Origin: Facklamia sp964471435 | Lineage (GTDB): Bacteria > Bacillota > Bacilli > Lactobacillales > Aerococcaceae | Direction of reading: 5' to 3' | NCBI GenBank assembly: GCA_964471435.1 | Contig: CAYYGA010000003.1 | Span: forward strand, 1 to 64,000 | DNA length: 64,000 bases | In this document: positions 42,016 through 51,294 of the stretch, piece after piece | Numbering within the stretch: the first letter of the stretch is position 1 | Layout of the letters: every line of letters begins with the position of its first letter | Translations under genes and position numbers: made by a program | The notes under the pieces: model-generated | Database searches by the model: none | Told to the model about the DNA's origin: nothing | The model's input: only the letters and a program-made list of their open reading frames with translations

Positions 42016-43500
42016 ATGAATTATCAATACCCTGATGATAGTTTTACACTTCATACAGATTTATACCAAATTAACATGCTGAAAACCTATTGGGTTAACG
42101 GTATAGATAAGAAAAATGCAGTTTTTGAAGTCTATTTTAGAGAGATTCCTTTTCAAAATGGTTATGCAGTTTTTGCCGGATTAGAGCATGTGGTGGAGTT
42201 TTTAAATGATTTCCATTTTTCAGACAGCGATTTAAATTACTTAAGAAGTTTAAATATTTATGCGGAAGAATTTTTAACCTATTTAAAAGATCTTAAATTA
42301 GAATTAACCGTCCGCTCAATGGTAGAAGGAGAACTTTGCTATGCTGATGAGCCACTGATTCAGGTAGAAGGCCCTTTAGGGCAGTGTCAATTAGTTGAAA
42401 CAGCTATTTTAAATATTGTCAATTATCAAACTTTAATTGCTACTAAAGCAGCAAGGATTCGTTCGGTTGCGGGTGAAGGAGATAGTATTGCAGAATTTGG
42501 CGCTCGCCGGGCCCATGAAATGGATGCAGCCCTCTGGGGTGCAAGAGCCGCTTATATTGGAGGGTTTGACAGCACTAGTAACGTAAGAGCCGGGAAGTTA
42601 TTTGGCATACCAATATCGGGTACGCATGCACATTCACTTGTTCAAGCCTACCGGGATGATTATGAAGCCTTTAAGGCTTATGCCAGAAGCCATAAAGATG
42701 TTGTTTTTCTGGTTGATACTTATGATACTCTCTTATCTGGAGTACCTACGGCTATCCAAGTGGCCAAAGAAATGGGCGATAAGATAAATTTTGTGGGGGT
42801 TCGGATTGATTCTGGTGATATGGCTTATCAATCAAAAAAAATTCGTGAGCAATTGGACAATGCTGGTTTTACACAGACCAGAATTATTGCTTCCAATGAT
42901 TTAGATGAAAAAACTATTCTTAACTTAAGAATGCAAGGTGCAAAAATAAATGATTGGGGCATTGGAACCAAAATTATTACTTCTTACGATCAAGCGGCAC
43001 TTGGGGGAGTTTATAAAATGGTTTCGGTAGAAGATGAAGAAGGTAAAATGGTGCCGACGCTCAAATTATCTTCGAATGCTTATAAAATTACCACCCCTGG
43101 TAAAAAACAAGTCTGGCGGATTACCAGTAATAAAGATGGAAAAGCGGAAGGGGATTATATAGCTTTAGAACATGAGCGCCCTGATTTATTAGACTCTCTC
43201 TTCATGTTCCATCCCATCCATACTTATATAAATAAAACAGTGAGGGATTTCACTGCCAGACCTCTATTACAGGTCATTTATGAAAAAGGAAAGTTAATTT
43301 ATGAACTGCCGTCATTAGATGAAATTAAAGCCCTAGCTACAAAAAATATGGATTCCTTGTGGGAAGAACACAAACGGATATTAAATCCGCAGAAGTATCC
43401 AGTCGATTTATCACAAGAACTCTATGATTTAAAAATGGATTCTATTCAAGAAATTAGAGATGAAGTGAATTGTAAAATAGAAGATCTCGATTCAATCTAA
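42016..43500 (+). CDS. pncB: Nicotinate phosphoribosyltransferase
   Basis: 494 residues; joins nicotinate and PRPP to nicotinate mononucleotide, the entry to NAD salvage. Motifs are SFTLHTDLYQINMLKTYW, FGARRAHEMDAALWGARAAYIGG, SGTHAHSLVQAY with the catalytic His, and GVRIDSGDMAYQS. I chose ATG 42016 (GGAG nine bases before); the upstream in-frame ATG 41953 would include a likely -10 box (TGTTACAAT, 41971-41979). It is followed 19 bases later by nadE, the next-but-one step. There is no de novo NAD pathway in the window, suggesting nicotinate dependence. Confidence 0.95.
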   Translation: MNYQYPDDSFTLHTDLYQINMLKTYWVNGIDKKNAVFEVYFREIPFQNGYAVFAGLEHVVEFLNDFHFSDSDLNYLRSLNIYAEEFLTYLKDLKLELTVRSMVEGELCYADEPLIQVEGPLGQCQLVETAILNIVNYQTLIATKAARIRSVAGEGDSIAEFGARRAHEMDAALWGARAAYIGGFDSTSNVRAGKLFGIPISGTHAHSLVQAYRDDYEAFKAYARSHKDVVFLVDTYDTLLSGVPTAIQVAKEMGDKINFVGVRIDSGDMAYQSKKIREQLDNAGFTQTRIIASNDLDEKTILNLRMQGAKINDWGIGTKIITSYDQAALGGVYKMVSVEDEEGKMVPTLKLSSNAYKITTPGKKQVWRITSNKDGKAEGDYIALEHERPDLLDSLFMFHPIHTYINKTVRDFTARPLLQVIYEKGKLIYELPSLDEIKALATKNMDSLWEEHKRILNPQKYPVDLSQELYDLKMDSIQEIRDEVNCKIEDLDSI

Positions 43501-43519
43501 TTCAAAGGAGGAGAAGGGA

Positions 43520-44350
43520 ATGCGACCTTTACAAGCCGAAATAATTGATAACTTTAAAGTCAGCCCGCAGATTAACCCTGCAGAAGAAGTCCGACGATCA
43601 GTAGATTTTCTAAAGGAATATCTCTTAACTCATCAAGGGTTGGAAAGCTTAGTTTTAGGGATTAGTGGAGGACAAGATTCTACTTTGGCTGGAAAGCTGG
43701 CTCAAATAGCGGTGGAAGAACTCCGTGCAGAGACCGGCAGTCAAGCTTACAAATTTATTGGTCTGCAGCTGCCTTACGGTGAACAGACAGACGAAGCAGA
43801 TGCACTGGCAGCTGTCGATTATATCCAGCCTGATTTAGTTTTGGAAATCAATATTAAAGCAGCGACTGATGGAATAGAAGCTGAAATATCCAAAGCAGGT
43901 GTGGAGATAACCGACTATAATAAGGGGAATGTAAAAGCCCGACAGCGAATGGTGGTGCAGTATGCGGTTGCTGCTCATTATAAAGGAGCAGTCATTGGAA
44001 CAGACCACGCTGCAGAAAGTGTAACAGGCTTTTTCACTAAATTTGGTGATGGAGCTGCCGATATTTTGCCTTTATGGCGTTTAAATAAAAGTCAAGGAAA
44101 AGAATTATTGAAATACCTTCAGTCTCCTGCAGCTTTATATGAAAAAATACCGACAGCTGATTTGGAAGATGATCGGCCAATGTTATCGGATGAAGAAGCC
44201 CTGGGGGTTTCTTATCAAGCAATCGATGCTTATTTGACAGGTCAGGAAGTAGCTGAAGAGGATGCTGAAAAAATTGAAAGTTGGTATCTAAAAACCAAAC
44301 ATAAACGTCACCTGCCTATTACCATCTATGATGATTTTTGGAGAAAGTAA
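43520..44350 (+). CDS. nadE: NH3-dependent NAD+ synthetase
   Basis: 276 residues; amidates nicotinate adenine dinucleotide to NAD using ammonia and ATP. The PP-loop is LGISGGQDSTLAGKLAQ, with LQLPYGEQTDE, GNVKARQRMVVQY, IGTDHAAESVTGFFTKFGDG and ADLEDDRPMLSDEEALGVSY. There is no glutaminase domain, so it is the short ammonia-using form. AAAGGAGGAG precedes ATG. It forms an operon with pncB; nadD is elsewhere. Confidence 0.96.
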   Translation: MRPLQAEIIDNFKVSPQINPAEEVRRSVDFLKEYLLTHQGLESLVLGISGGQDSTLAGKLAQIAVEELRAETGSQAYKFIGLQLPYGEQTDEADALAAVDYIQPDLVLEINIKAATDGIEAEISKAGVEITDYNKGNVKARQRMVVQYAVAAHYKGAVIGTDHAAESVTGFFTKFGDGAADILPLWRLNKSQGKELLKYLQSPAALYEKIPTADLEDDRPMLSDEEALGVSYQAIDAYLTGQEVAEEDAEKIESWYLKTKHKRHLPITIYDDFWRK

Positions 44351-44368
44351 TTCGGACGGGTGATAAAA

Positions 44369-45394
44369 ATGAGCATCACTATTGAAATAATGGGGCGTTT
44401 ATTCCTCACTTTTTTAATGTCTATCCTTTTAACTTATGGAATTATTCAGGCTTTTTACCAACTGCAGCCCCATATAAAAAAATGGCAGCTGTTGGAAAAG
44501 CCTGTTTTTGGTGGATTGGCAATTTATCTCTCCTATTGGTTGAATTTTTTTTGGCTCTATCCAGTCGATAATTATACCGATATGAAATGGGGAATCTTTG
44601 CGGCTTCAAGTGTGGTGCTCCTTACTGGTCTGATAGATGATTGGATCGAGCTCTCACCTTGGAAAAAATCTGTAGGTATACTTTTCGCAGGCCATCTGGT
44701 TTTTCAGATGACTGAATTAACTTTCGCCACCGATTTGCTGCCAGCCATGTCGCCTGGTCTATTCCAACTTATTTCCTATTTATTAACGATAACTTGGATT
44801 TATTTTGTAACCAATGCTATAAATTTATTGGACGGCTTAGATGGCTTAGCATCTAGTGTCACCATCGTCAGCCTTAGCACATTGGTGATTGTTACTTTGT
44901 TTTTTAGTTTGACTTTACGTTTAGAGTTTCTAATGATGCTATTGTTTATGATTGCGGCAATATTGGGCTTCTTAGTTTTTAACTGGCCTCCTGCGAAAAT
45001 ATTCCTGGGCGATACGGGAGCTTTGTTTATTGGGTTTATGTATGCGAGTTTAACGGTAACCAATTTAAAAAATGCTACTGTCTTTTCCTTTGTTTTTCCT
45101 ATTATTATTTACGCCGTTCCTCTTTTTGATACGGTTTATGCCTTTGTCCGCAGGCTCTTACAAGGTAGTTCGGTCACTCAAGGTGACTTGGACCATGTGC
45201 ATCACCGTTTATTAAGGAGAGGACTGACCCCCAGGCAGGTAAATTATTTAATGATTCTTTTATCATTAGTATTTGCTTTATTGGCGGTTGTACTCCAAGT
45301 ATATGAGGCATACTTAGTGGATATCCTTCTAGTTATAGTCATGCTGGTGGTCTTATTAGTGATCAGCATGATCAAACTGGGAAAAACAAAATAA
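44369..45394 (+). CDS. Undecaprenyl-phosphate GlcNAc-1-phosphate transferase (TagO/WecA family)
   Basis: 341-residue MraY/WecA-superfamily membrane enzyme with ~10 helices that begins wall teichoic acid or another surface glycan by making undecaprenyl-PP-GlcNAc. Marks are LLTGLIDDWIELSPWKK, the catalytic NAINLLDGLDGLASSV, KIFLGDTGALFIGF and the cytoplasmic DLDHVHHRLLRRGL with the sugar-recognition histidines. It lacks the extra N-terminal segment of MraY. I chose ATG 44369 (GGGTG before it); a GTG at 44360 is in frame. It follows nadE by 18 bases. Confidence 0.92.
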   Translation: MSITIEIMGRLFLTFLMSILLTYGIIQAFYQLQPHIKKWQLLEKPVFGGLAIYLSYWLNFFWLYPVDNYTDMKWGIFAASSVVLLTGLIDDWIELSPWKKSVGILFAGHLVFQMTELTFATDLLPAMSPGLFQLISYLLTITWIYFVTNAINLLDGLDGLASSVTIVSLSTLVIVTLFFSLTLRLEFLMMLLFMIAAILGFLVFNWPPAKIFLGDTGALFIGFMYASLTVTNLKNATVFSFVFPIIIYAVPLFDTVYAFVRRLLQGSSVTQGDLDHVHHRLLRRGLTPRQVNYLMILLSLVFALLAVVLQVYEAYLVDILLVIVMLVVLLVISMIKLGKTK

Positions 45395-45418
45395 GGTTAT
45401 ACAGAGTAAATAATAATT

Positions 45419-45427
45419 TGTTATAAT
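45419..45427 (+). promoter_or_regulatory. Extended -10 promoter of degV
   Basis: TGTTATAAT extended -10 element with a weak -35, 44 bases before the start codon. Confidence 0.55.
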
Positions 45428-45470
45428 AGGCTTATTGTAAAAAATCTTATTATGCAGAAAGGAAATATAT

Positions 45471-46349
45471 ATGAAGGCAGCCATTTTAGTAGATAGCACC
45501 GCGTCCCTGCATCCTGAACTCAAGTCTCTGGATAATATATTTGAAGTAGAATTAAACCTACATTGGGCAGATGGGGGATCGCAAAAAGATACCGTTAATG
45601 AAAAGGCGATGAAAAAATTTTATCAACGAATTGAAGAAGAAAAGAAGCTGCCTACTACTTCTCAACCTGAGCCCGGGCAAATTGTTCAAGCATTTAAAGC
45701 AATAAGTCAGGCTGGCTTTGATACAGTATTTGTGATTGCGCTCTCCAGTAAGATATCCGGTACATTTAATACCATGCGTTTAGTAGGACAAGAGGTTGCG
45801 GGGGAGCTGGAGCTTCACTTTTGTGATTCGAAAGGCACCTCTTATATTATAGAAGCGATTGTAAAGCAAGCATTAAAATTAATTGAATTGGATTTACCAC
45901 CAAAAGAGATTGCTTCTAAGCTGCAATGGGTTGCAGATCATTCGGTGATTTATTTAATGGTAGATGATTTACGTTATTTACAAAAAAGCGGACGTCTCAA
46001 TGCTTCATCTGCTTTATTCGGCAGTATGCTGCGGATTAAGCCGCTTTTATACTTTGATGAAGAAGGTAAAGTAGTAGTTTATGAAAAAGTACGGACTGCT
46101 AAGAAGGTATACAAAAAAATGGAGGAATTAGCGCATCAAGCAATCCAAACTTATCCTGCCGGGGTTGATTTTGCTTATGCCCATGGGGATGCCTGGGAAG
46201 AAATGTCAGATTTTTATGAACATATGCAGGAGACATTTCCTCACAGCCACCATCGCGCCGGTTACTTAACACCTATTCTAGGAGTTCACGGCGGTAAGGG
46301 AACACAGGGATTAGGGATTATTGCCCGCCTACCGGAGATGAATGACTAG
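45471..46349 (+). CDS. DegV family fatty-acid-binding protein
   Basis: 292 residues, two-domain DegV fold. It begins AILVDSTASLHPEL; PTTSQPEPGQIVQAF carries the Thr/Ser that binds the carboxylate in the family, followed by ISSKISGTFNTM, VDDLRYLQKSGRLNASSALFG and a C-terminal HGGKGTQGLG. DegV/FakB proteins present fatty acids to the kinase FakA for phospholipid synthesis. Which of several paralogues this is cannot be told. AAAGGAAAT precedes ATG. Confidence 0.92.
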   Translation: MKAAILVDSTASLHPELKSLDNIFEVELNLHWADGGSQKDTVNEKAMKKFYQRIEEEKKLPTTSQPEPGQIVQAFKAISQAGFDTVFVIALSSKISGTFNTMRLVGQEVAGELELHFCDSKGTSYIIEAIVKQALKLIELDLPPKEIASKLQWVADHSVIYLMVDDLRYLQKSGRLNASSALFGSMLRIKPLLYFDEEGKVVVYEKVRTAKKVYKKMEELAHQAIQTYPAGVDFAYAHGDAWEEMSDFYEHMQETFPHSHHRAGYLTPILGVHGGKGTQGLGIIARLPEMND

Positions 46350-46386
46350 CTTACTCAGGGAGTATATAAAATTCGAATGAAAAATT

Positions 46387-46421
46387 ACCTTTCTAACTTT
46401 TTTGGTAGAAAGGTTTTTTTA
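46387..46421 (+). terminator. Terminator after degV
   Basis: A 9-bp perfect stem (46387-46395 with 46406-46414) is followed by TTTTTTATT. The yigZ gene converges from the other side, and the same hairpin may serve it. Confidence 0.8.
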
Positions 46422-47057
46422 TTGTATAGGTATATCGACTGCCTGTTCCCCGATGACTTCCCATTCTATTTGCCCGCTGAAGCGTTCAGTTAAATCTGAC
46501 TCTATCTCCTCGACTCGATTTAGATTGACAGCCAGTTGGTGAGTTACTTTATCAGTGTATTGGGTGTCTAAAATCTGTGGAGGATTTTTTATTTGCTCGA
46601 TGAAGTAATTAAAGGAATCCACTTGTGGATACTCCAGAGTCAGACGTACAATGGCTTGAGGAACATTTTCAATTAAAACCGCTTCTTTTAAAGCGTCACT
46701 GACGGCAGATGAATAGGCTCTAATTAAACCTCCTGCACCCAGTTTCACCCCGCCAAAATAGCGTACTACTACGGCCATAACAAAAGTTAATTCTTCTCTT
46801 TTCAGTACTTCCAACATAGGCACTCCTGCTGTTCCAGAAGGCTCTCCATCGTCGCTCATGCGTTGAATCATTGAGTCTTCTCCTAGAATATAAGCTTGGC
46901 AGTGATGTGTGGCTTTATAGTGTTCTTTGCGAATAAGTTCAAGATTTTCTTCAAATTCTTCCTCGGTTTTAATTGGGATTAAATAGGTGATAAAGCGGGA
47001 TTTTTTAATTTCATTTTCAAAAATAATCTTCTTTTGAATACTGCGGTAGTTTGACAT
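46419..47057 (-). CDS. YigZ/IMPACT family protein
   Basis: 212 residues on the minus strand. The N-terminal UPF0029 domain has KKSRFITYLIPIKTEEEF, ATHHCQAYILG, MSDDGEPSGTAGVPML and VVVRYFGGVKLGAGGLIRAYS, followed by a ferredoxin-like DUF1949 domain. The bacterial role is unknown; the eukaryotic IMPACT homologue regulates Gcn2. I chose the ATG at 47057 because AAAGGAAAA precedes it and MSNYRSIQKK is the natural start; a longer frame begins at 47183. Confidence 0.92.
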   Translation of the reverse strand: MSNYRSIQKKIIFENEIKKSRFITYLIPIKTEEEFEENLELIRKEHYKATHHCQAYILGEDSMIQRMSDDGEPSGTAGVPMLEVLKREELTFVMAVVVRYFGGVKLGAGGLIRAYSSAVSDALKEAVLIENVPQAIVRLTLEYPQVDSFNYFIEQIKNPPQILDTQYTDKVTHQLAVNLNRVEEIESDLTERFSGQIEWEVIGEQAVDIPIQ

Positions 47058-47329
47058 AAATTTTTCCTTTCTAATGAAATGTACACTAAAAATAGTATAA
47101 GATGATAGTGATTGACAGTTATAGTTACTTTGCATTTTAGCATAATCGGCAGATTTATTCATTTTGAAGAGAAAGCAGTCCACTTGTTAAAGTAATTTTT
47201 TTTATTTACAGTGGAGACTGGCATTCCTATATCAGCAGAGGCTGAATTGACTAGCAGGGTCAATAGATATATTTAATAGAGTTGCTTTATGTTTTAGTTT
47301 TTTAAACGTTATAAATGAAAGAGGTATTT

Positions 47330-48040
47330 ATGTTAAAAATCGAATTTTTTCATGACGTAATTTGTAGTTTTTGTTTTCCAATGTCTTTGAGAATGCGAAA
47401 GATTAAAGAAAAATTTTCAAATATAGAAATTCAACATCGCTCATTTGCTTTAGGTTGGGACGAGACAGTCTTTAGCCAGATGTTTGGCTCGCATGAAGCA
47501 GTAAAAGAAGAGGTATTGGGGCATTGGGATGAAGCGAATCGTAATGATGATGATCACCGTTTCAATATTGAAGGAATGCGGGCGGCTGATTTTCTTTTTC
47601 CAACTTCTAAACCCGGGCTGCTCGCTTGTAAAGCAGCGGGATTGGTAGAAGGACAGGATGCTTATTGGGAAGTATTCGATAAGTTACAAGAAGGTTTGTT
47701 TGTAAAGAATCTGAATATAGCAGATCCAAAAGTCATTGAAGCATTAGTTAAGGAGACAAGTGTGGATTTTAAATTATGGAAAAAACAGCTTGAAGATGAA
47801 AATACTCAAACGCAGGTGATAGCTGATTTAGGCAGGGTAAGAGGTTATAACATTCAAGGAGCCCCGGCATTAGTGATTAATCAAAAATATTTAATTACAG
47901 GAGCTCGCTCACAAGAATATCTTGAATCAGCTTTACAGGAAATAGCAGAAAAAGAAGGGGTCAGCTTGACGGGTTTACAAACAATAGGCGAACCAGGTGA
48001 ATCCTGCCGGATAGAAGGCGGACAATGGATTTGTGACTAA
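47330..48040 (+). CDS. DsbA family oxidoreductase (FrnE-like)
   Basis: 236-residue thioredoxin-fold protein with an inserted helical domain. The active site is DVICSFCFP (Cys12 and Cys15, CxxC). The cis-proline region is NIQGAPALVINQKYLITGA. There is no signal peptide, so it is cytoplasmic like FrnE/YwbO proteins, with a redox or isomerase function of unknown substrate. I chose ATG 47330 (AAAGAGGT before it) over 47315. A poorly conserved Cys pair occurs in the C-terminal tail (ESCRIEGGQWICD). Confidence 0.88.
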   Translation: MLKIEFFHDVICSFCFPMSLRMRKIKEKFSNIEIQHRSFALGWDETVFSQMFGSHEAVKEEVLGHWDEANRNDDDHRFNIEGMRAADFLFPTSKPGLLACKAAGLVEGQDAYWEVFDKLQEGLFVKNLNIADPKVIEALVKETSVDFKLWKKQLEDENTQTQVIADLGRVRGYNIQGAPALVINQKYLITGARSQEYLESALQEIAEKEGVSLTGLQTIGEPGESCRIEGGQWICD

Positions 48041-48102
48041 CAAACTATTTCACTCTTTTTAGTGTATTTATTACTAGTACGTTAAAAAGGGGCTGTTAAT
48101 TG

Positions 48103-49503
48103 ATGATTGAAAATTTTTTAAGGGGCCGCTTGCTATCTTGTCAGGAAATCAAGAAGAATTACCCTGATTTTGAGCAGGAGTTAAACAATGTTTTATTAGA
48201 AAAGTTGGAAATTTCCCCCGGTCTTACCATAGAAAATCAGAAGGTCTACTGTAACCGTTGTGCCAACAGCAGGCAAAAAGACTTTGCCCAAATCCCCCGA
48301 CATCTTCATGGCGGGCTAAAGATTTCTTCGCAAAAATATTACTGCCTCAAGTGCTTGAATATGGGGAGGATTACACAAGACGAAACACTCTACTTTTTAC
48401 CCGATGAACTTCCCGCACTGACTAAAGAAAGGCATTCTCAATTGAGTTGGCAAGGAACACTTTCTGACGAACAAGCAAGAGCTGCTGGAGAAGCAATAGA
48501 GAGTTTAGAGGATTCAACTAAGCCTCATATGATTCATGCCGTTACCGGAGCAGGAAAAACTGAAATGACCTTTTTAGTTATCGACACGGTTTTACGAAAA
48601 GGGGGGCGGGTAGCGTTTGCGTCACCACGGATAGATGTGTGTCTAGAATTAGCCCCCAGATTAAGAGCTGCTTTTGCTGCTGTACCCTTAACTTTGTTAT
48701 ATGGGGGCAGTGAAGAAAAGTATAGTTATACCCCTATAATTGTAGCGACTACACATCAATTATTAAGATTTAAGCAGGCCTTTGATCTTTTAATAGTTGA
48801 TGAAGTAGATGCTTTTCCTTATGTATCGGATGAAAGCTTGCATTACGCTGTTAAACGGGCGGTTAAAGATAAGGGCAAATTGATTTATTTAACTGCTACT
48901 CCCGACAATCAATTAATCAAAGCTGTATCGGATAAAAAAATGACCCAAACTATCTTACCTGCCCGCTATCATCGTTTCGCTTTACCTGAGCCCCAATTCC
49001 TATGGATAGCTGATTGGCGCGAAGCTATTTTAAAAAGAAATAAAAAATCTCGTCTTTTTAAACTCTTAAATAAGTTTTTATTAGAAGAAGGAATTAAACT
49101 TGTTTTTATGCCCAATATAAAATTAGCGGAGTATCTTTTTGAATGGTATACAGAGGAATATCCAAAGGTCTCATTGGCTTGTGTTCATGCTAAAGATCCT
49201 AAACGCAAAGAAAAGGTTCAATCCGTAAGAAATGGGCAGCTGGAAGCACTGATTACAACCACTATATTGGAAAGAGGAGTTACTTTTACTAACTGTCATG
49301 TCTTAATTATCGGGGCAGAAGATCGGCAGTTTTCCAAATCTGCTCTGGTACAAATGAGCGGCCGAGTGGGCAGAAAATCAGATTATCCAACAGGCCGCTT
49401 AATCTTTGGGCACTATGGTATTTCAAAATCTATGCGCCAAGCCCGGAAAGAGATAATTAGTATGAATCAGCTGGCAAGACAAACCGGAAAGATAGAAGGT
49501 TGA
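48103..49503 (+). CDS. comFA: Late competence helicase ComFA
   Basis: 466-residue DEAD/DEAH-type ATPase helping pull single-stranded DNA inside during transformation. An N-terminal zinc finger (YCNRCANSRQ ... YYCLKCLNMG, two CxxC) is followed by Walker A AVTGAGKTEM, the DEVDAFPY box (DEVD instead of DEAD), LTATP, and C-terminal helicase motifs TTTILERGVTF and QMSGRVGRKSDYPTG. I chose ATG 48103; a TTG at 48100 is adjacent. comFC follows three bases after its stop. Presence suggests natural competence machinery. Confidence 0.94.
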   Translation: MIENFLRGRLLSCQEIKKNYPDFEQELNNVLLEKLEISPGLTIENQKVYCNRCANSRQKDFAQIPRHLHGGLKISSQKYYCLKCLNMGRITQDETLYFLPDELPALTKERHSQLSWQGTLSDEQARAAGEAIESLEDSTKPHMIHAVTGAGKTEMTFLVIDTVLRKGGRVAFASPRIDVCLELAPRLRAAFAAVPLTLLYGGSEEKYSYTPIIVATTHQLLRFKQAFDLLIVDEVDAFPYVSDESLHYAVKRAVKDKGKLIYLTATPDNQLIKAVSDKKMTQTILPARYHRFALPEPQFLWIADWREAILKRNKKSRLFKLLNKFLLEEGIKLVFMPNIKLAEYLFEWYTEEYPKVSLACVHAKDPKRKEKVQSVRNGQLEALITTTILERGVTFTNCHVLIIGAEDRQFSKSALVQMSGRVGRKSDYPTGRLIFGHYGISKSMRQARKEIISMNQLARQTGKIEG

Positions 49504-49506
49504 GAC

Positions 49507-50301
49507 ATGAAAAAAGTTGCCTGCCTTTTCTGCAGTGAAGGGTTGTATCGAGAAATCAGCTGGGAAAATTTATTTAATTTTAAAGCAATCGACTTTGACT
49601 GTCTTTGTAAAAAGTGCCGGAATCAGTTGGTAAAATTTCAAATAAATGAAAAGAATTGTAATGCCTGCCAAAAATGTTTAGAAAAAGAGCAGGGTGCTTA
49701 TATTGTCAGAACGGATAAAAAGATTTCAGAGTGTGTCTTATGCGAGCGATGTTGTAAAAAAATAAAACATTCTGCAGACAGCTACCTGCAGCAGGATGTG
49801 ATATATGAGTACAATCCTTTTTTAAAAGAATGGTTAAATACTTATAAAAATATGGGGGACCATCGGTTGGCTCAAGTCATGGCTCATGACTTAGATAACA
49901 GGTACTCATATTATAGAGATTACGAGTGGCTGGTCCTGGCAGAAGAAGACGCTATTTATAAACAAAGAGGTTTCCATGCGGCCGCCCTACTTTTAGAAAT
50001 GGCAGGTATCCCCTATCACTTACCTTCTGATTATTTACAAAGCAGTAGATCAACGGATGAAGACATTACTCTAGTTGATTTAATGAATGAGCAAAGTCAT
50101 GCTAACAATGCTACTTTATGGAAAAATTGCAAAAAATGGGTAATTTTTAGTGATATAAATTATAATCTTACTCATATCATAGAAATAAGAGATAAACTAC
50201 TGCAAGCCTACAATCACTTCAGTCTACCCCAGCCGCAGCTGGTTAATTTAGTTTTAGTCAGAAAAGATGAAAGCTATAATCAATTTTGCACAAGTGTGTA
50301 G
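49507..50301 (+). CDS. comFC: ComFC-like protein with degenerate phosphoribosyltransferase site
   Basis: 264 residues. The N-terminal region has three or four CxxC-type zinc pairs (CLFC, CLCKKC, CNACQKC, CVLCERC), more than in typical ComFC. The rest aligns in order with ComF amidophosphoribosyltransferase-like proteins (YEYNPFLKEWLNTYKNMGDHRLAQVMAH, then KQRGFHAAALLLEMAGIPYH). The PRPP loop (usually DDVxTTGxT) is replaced by FSDINYNLTHI, so sugar-phosphate binding is doubtful. Partner of ComFA in DNA uptake. Identity rests on position plus the ComF pattern. Confidence 0.82.
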   Translation: MKKVACLFCSEGLYREISWENLFNFKAIDFDCLCKKCRNQLVKFQINEKNCNACQKCLEKEQGAYIVRTDKKISECVLCERCCKKIKHSADSYLQQDVIYEYNPFLKEWLNTYKNMGDHRLAQVMAHDLDNRYSYYRDYEWLVLAEEDAIYKQRGFHAAALLLEMAGIPYHLPSDYLQSSRSTDEDITLVDLMNEQSHANNATLWKNCKKWVIFSDINYNLTHIIEIRDKLLQAYNHFSLPQPQLVNLVLVRKDESYNQFCTSV

Positions 50302-50303
50302 CG

Positions 50304-50488
50304 TTTTCATTTAGGTAAATTTATGTTATAATATTGAAAAGCAGCTGTAATAGCTTTTTTAACTAACGGTAGGAGCTAATCAAGTATCATCATCGTTATG
50401 GGACTTGTTAGCGTTATAACCAAGTTCCCATAAAGAGGATGCTTGTTAGTTAATACTCGTTAGAATAGATAGGAAACGAGGGATAAAT
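50304..50488 (+). promoter_or_regulatory. hpf promoter and structured leader
   Basis: TTTTCA (50304-50309) and TATAAT (50327-50332) lie 17 bases apart, with an extended TG. The ~150-base leader folds extensively. An early AAAAGC/GCTTTT hairpin is followed by T's (50337-50358). A long interrupted stem joins AACTAAC (~50360) to GTTAGTT (~50446). Within it, TTATGGGA-CTTG pairs with CAAG-TTCCCATAA, with one bulge. It may be a regulatory RNA related to raiA-type leaders. Confidence 0.6.
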
Positions 50489-51055
50489 ATGTTTAACTAT
50501 AATGTTCGTGGAGAAAATATTGAAGTTACCCAGGCGATTCGGGAGTATGCGGAAAAGAAAGTCTCTAAATTAGAACGATTCTTTAAAGATGTTCCGAATA
50601 CCACTGCATATGTCAATTTGAAAGTGTATCCGGATAAAACTGCTAAGGCTGAAGTGACGATTCCTTTATCTTTCTTAGTATTGCGTGCGGAGGAAACAAC
50701 ACCGGATTTATACGCAAGTATTGATTTTGTCGTTGATAAATTAGAACGTCAAGTTAGAAAGTATAAAACTAAGATTAACCGGAAGTCGCGTGAAAAAGGA
50801 TTCGAAGGTATTACCACGCAACCAACCTTAGATGATAGCGCATCAAATGGCGCGAATGACTCTGAACCGGTTTTAGAAATTGTACGGTCTAAACAAATCA
50901 ATTTAAAACCGATGGATTCAGAAGAAGCAGTTTTACAAATGAATATGTTAGGGCATGACTTCTTTATCTATACGGATGCTGAAACGAATGAAATTAACAT
51001 TGTTTATCGCCGTAAAGATGGCCGTTATGGTTTAATCGAAACAGCAACCATTTAA
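50489..51055 (+). CDS. hpf: Ribosome hibernation promoting factor, long form
   Basis: 188 residues. The N-terminal domain (~1-105, FNYNVRGENIEVTQAIREYAEKKVSKLERFF) binds the 30S decoding site. A linker and a C-terminal dimerisation domain (~125-185, SKQINLKPMDSEEAVLQMNMLGHDFFIYTDA) join two ribosomes as 100S dimers in stationary phase. The long form is usual in Firmicutes. It lies between com genes and secA, its common location. Regulation probably includes the structured leader. ACGAGGG precedes ATG. Confidence 0.96.
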   Translation: MFNYNVRGENIEVTQAIREYAEKKVSKLERFFKDVPNTTAYVNLKVYPDKTAKAEVTIPLSFLVLRAEETTPDLYASIDFVVDKLERQVRKYKTKINRKSREKGFEGITTQPTLDDSASNGANDSEPVLEIVRSKQINLKPMDSEEAVLQMNMLGHDFFIYTDAETNEINIVYRRKDGRYGLIETATI

Positions 51056-51080
51056 TTAATAGAATAAGATATTATCTTTT

Positions 51081-51112
51081 AACTCGTAAAGAAGTTTCTT
51101 TACGAGTTTTTA
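51081..51112 (+). terminator. Terminator after hpf
   Basis: A 12-13 bp stem (51081-51093 with 51096-51108) with a very tight loop is followed by TTTTAGTT. Downstream, before secA, lies a perfect 12-bp palindrome CACTATATAGTG (51156-51167). Confidence 0.85.
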
Positions 51113-51294
51113 GTTATATATTGAATTAATGAATGCGCTTTAATGGAGCGGTATACACTATATAGTGGAAATACTTTGAAAATATGTTTCAAAAGTTTGC
51201 TCATTAATGGTACAATTATAAGGTGAATGTATTAATATAAAAGAAATAGATCAAATCTACAATCATATAATTAGTATTAAAAGGAGTATGTGCA

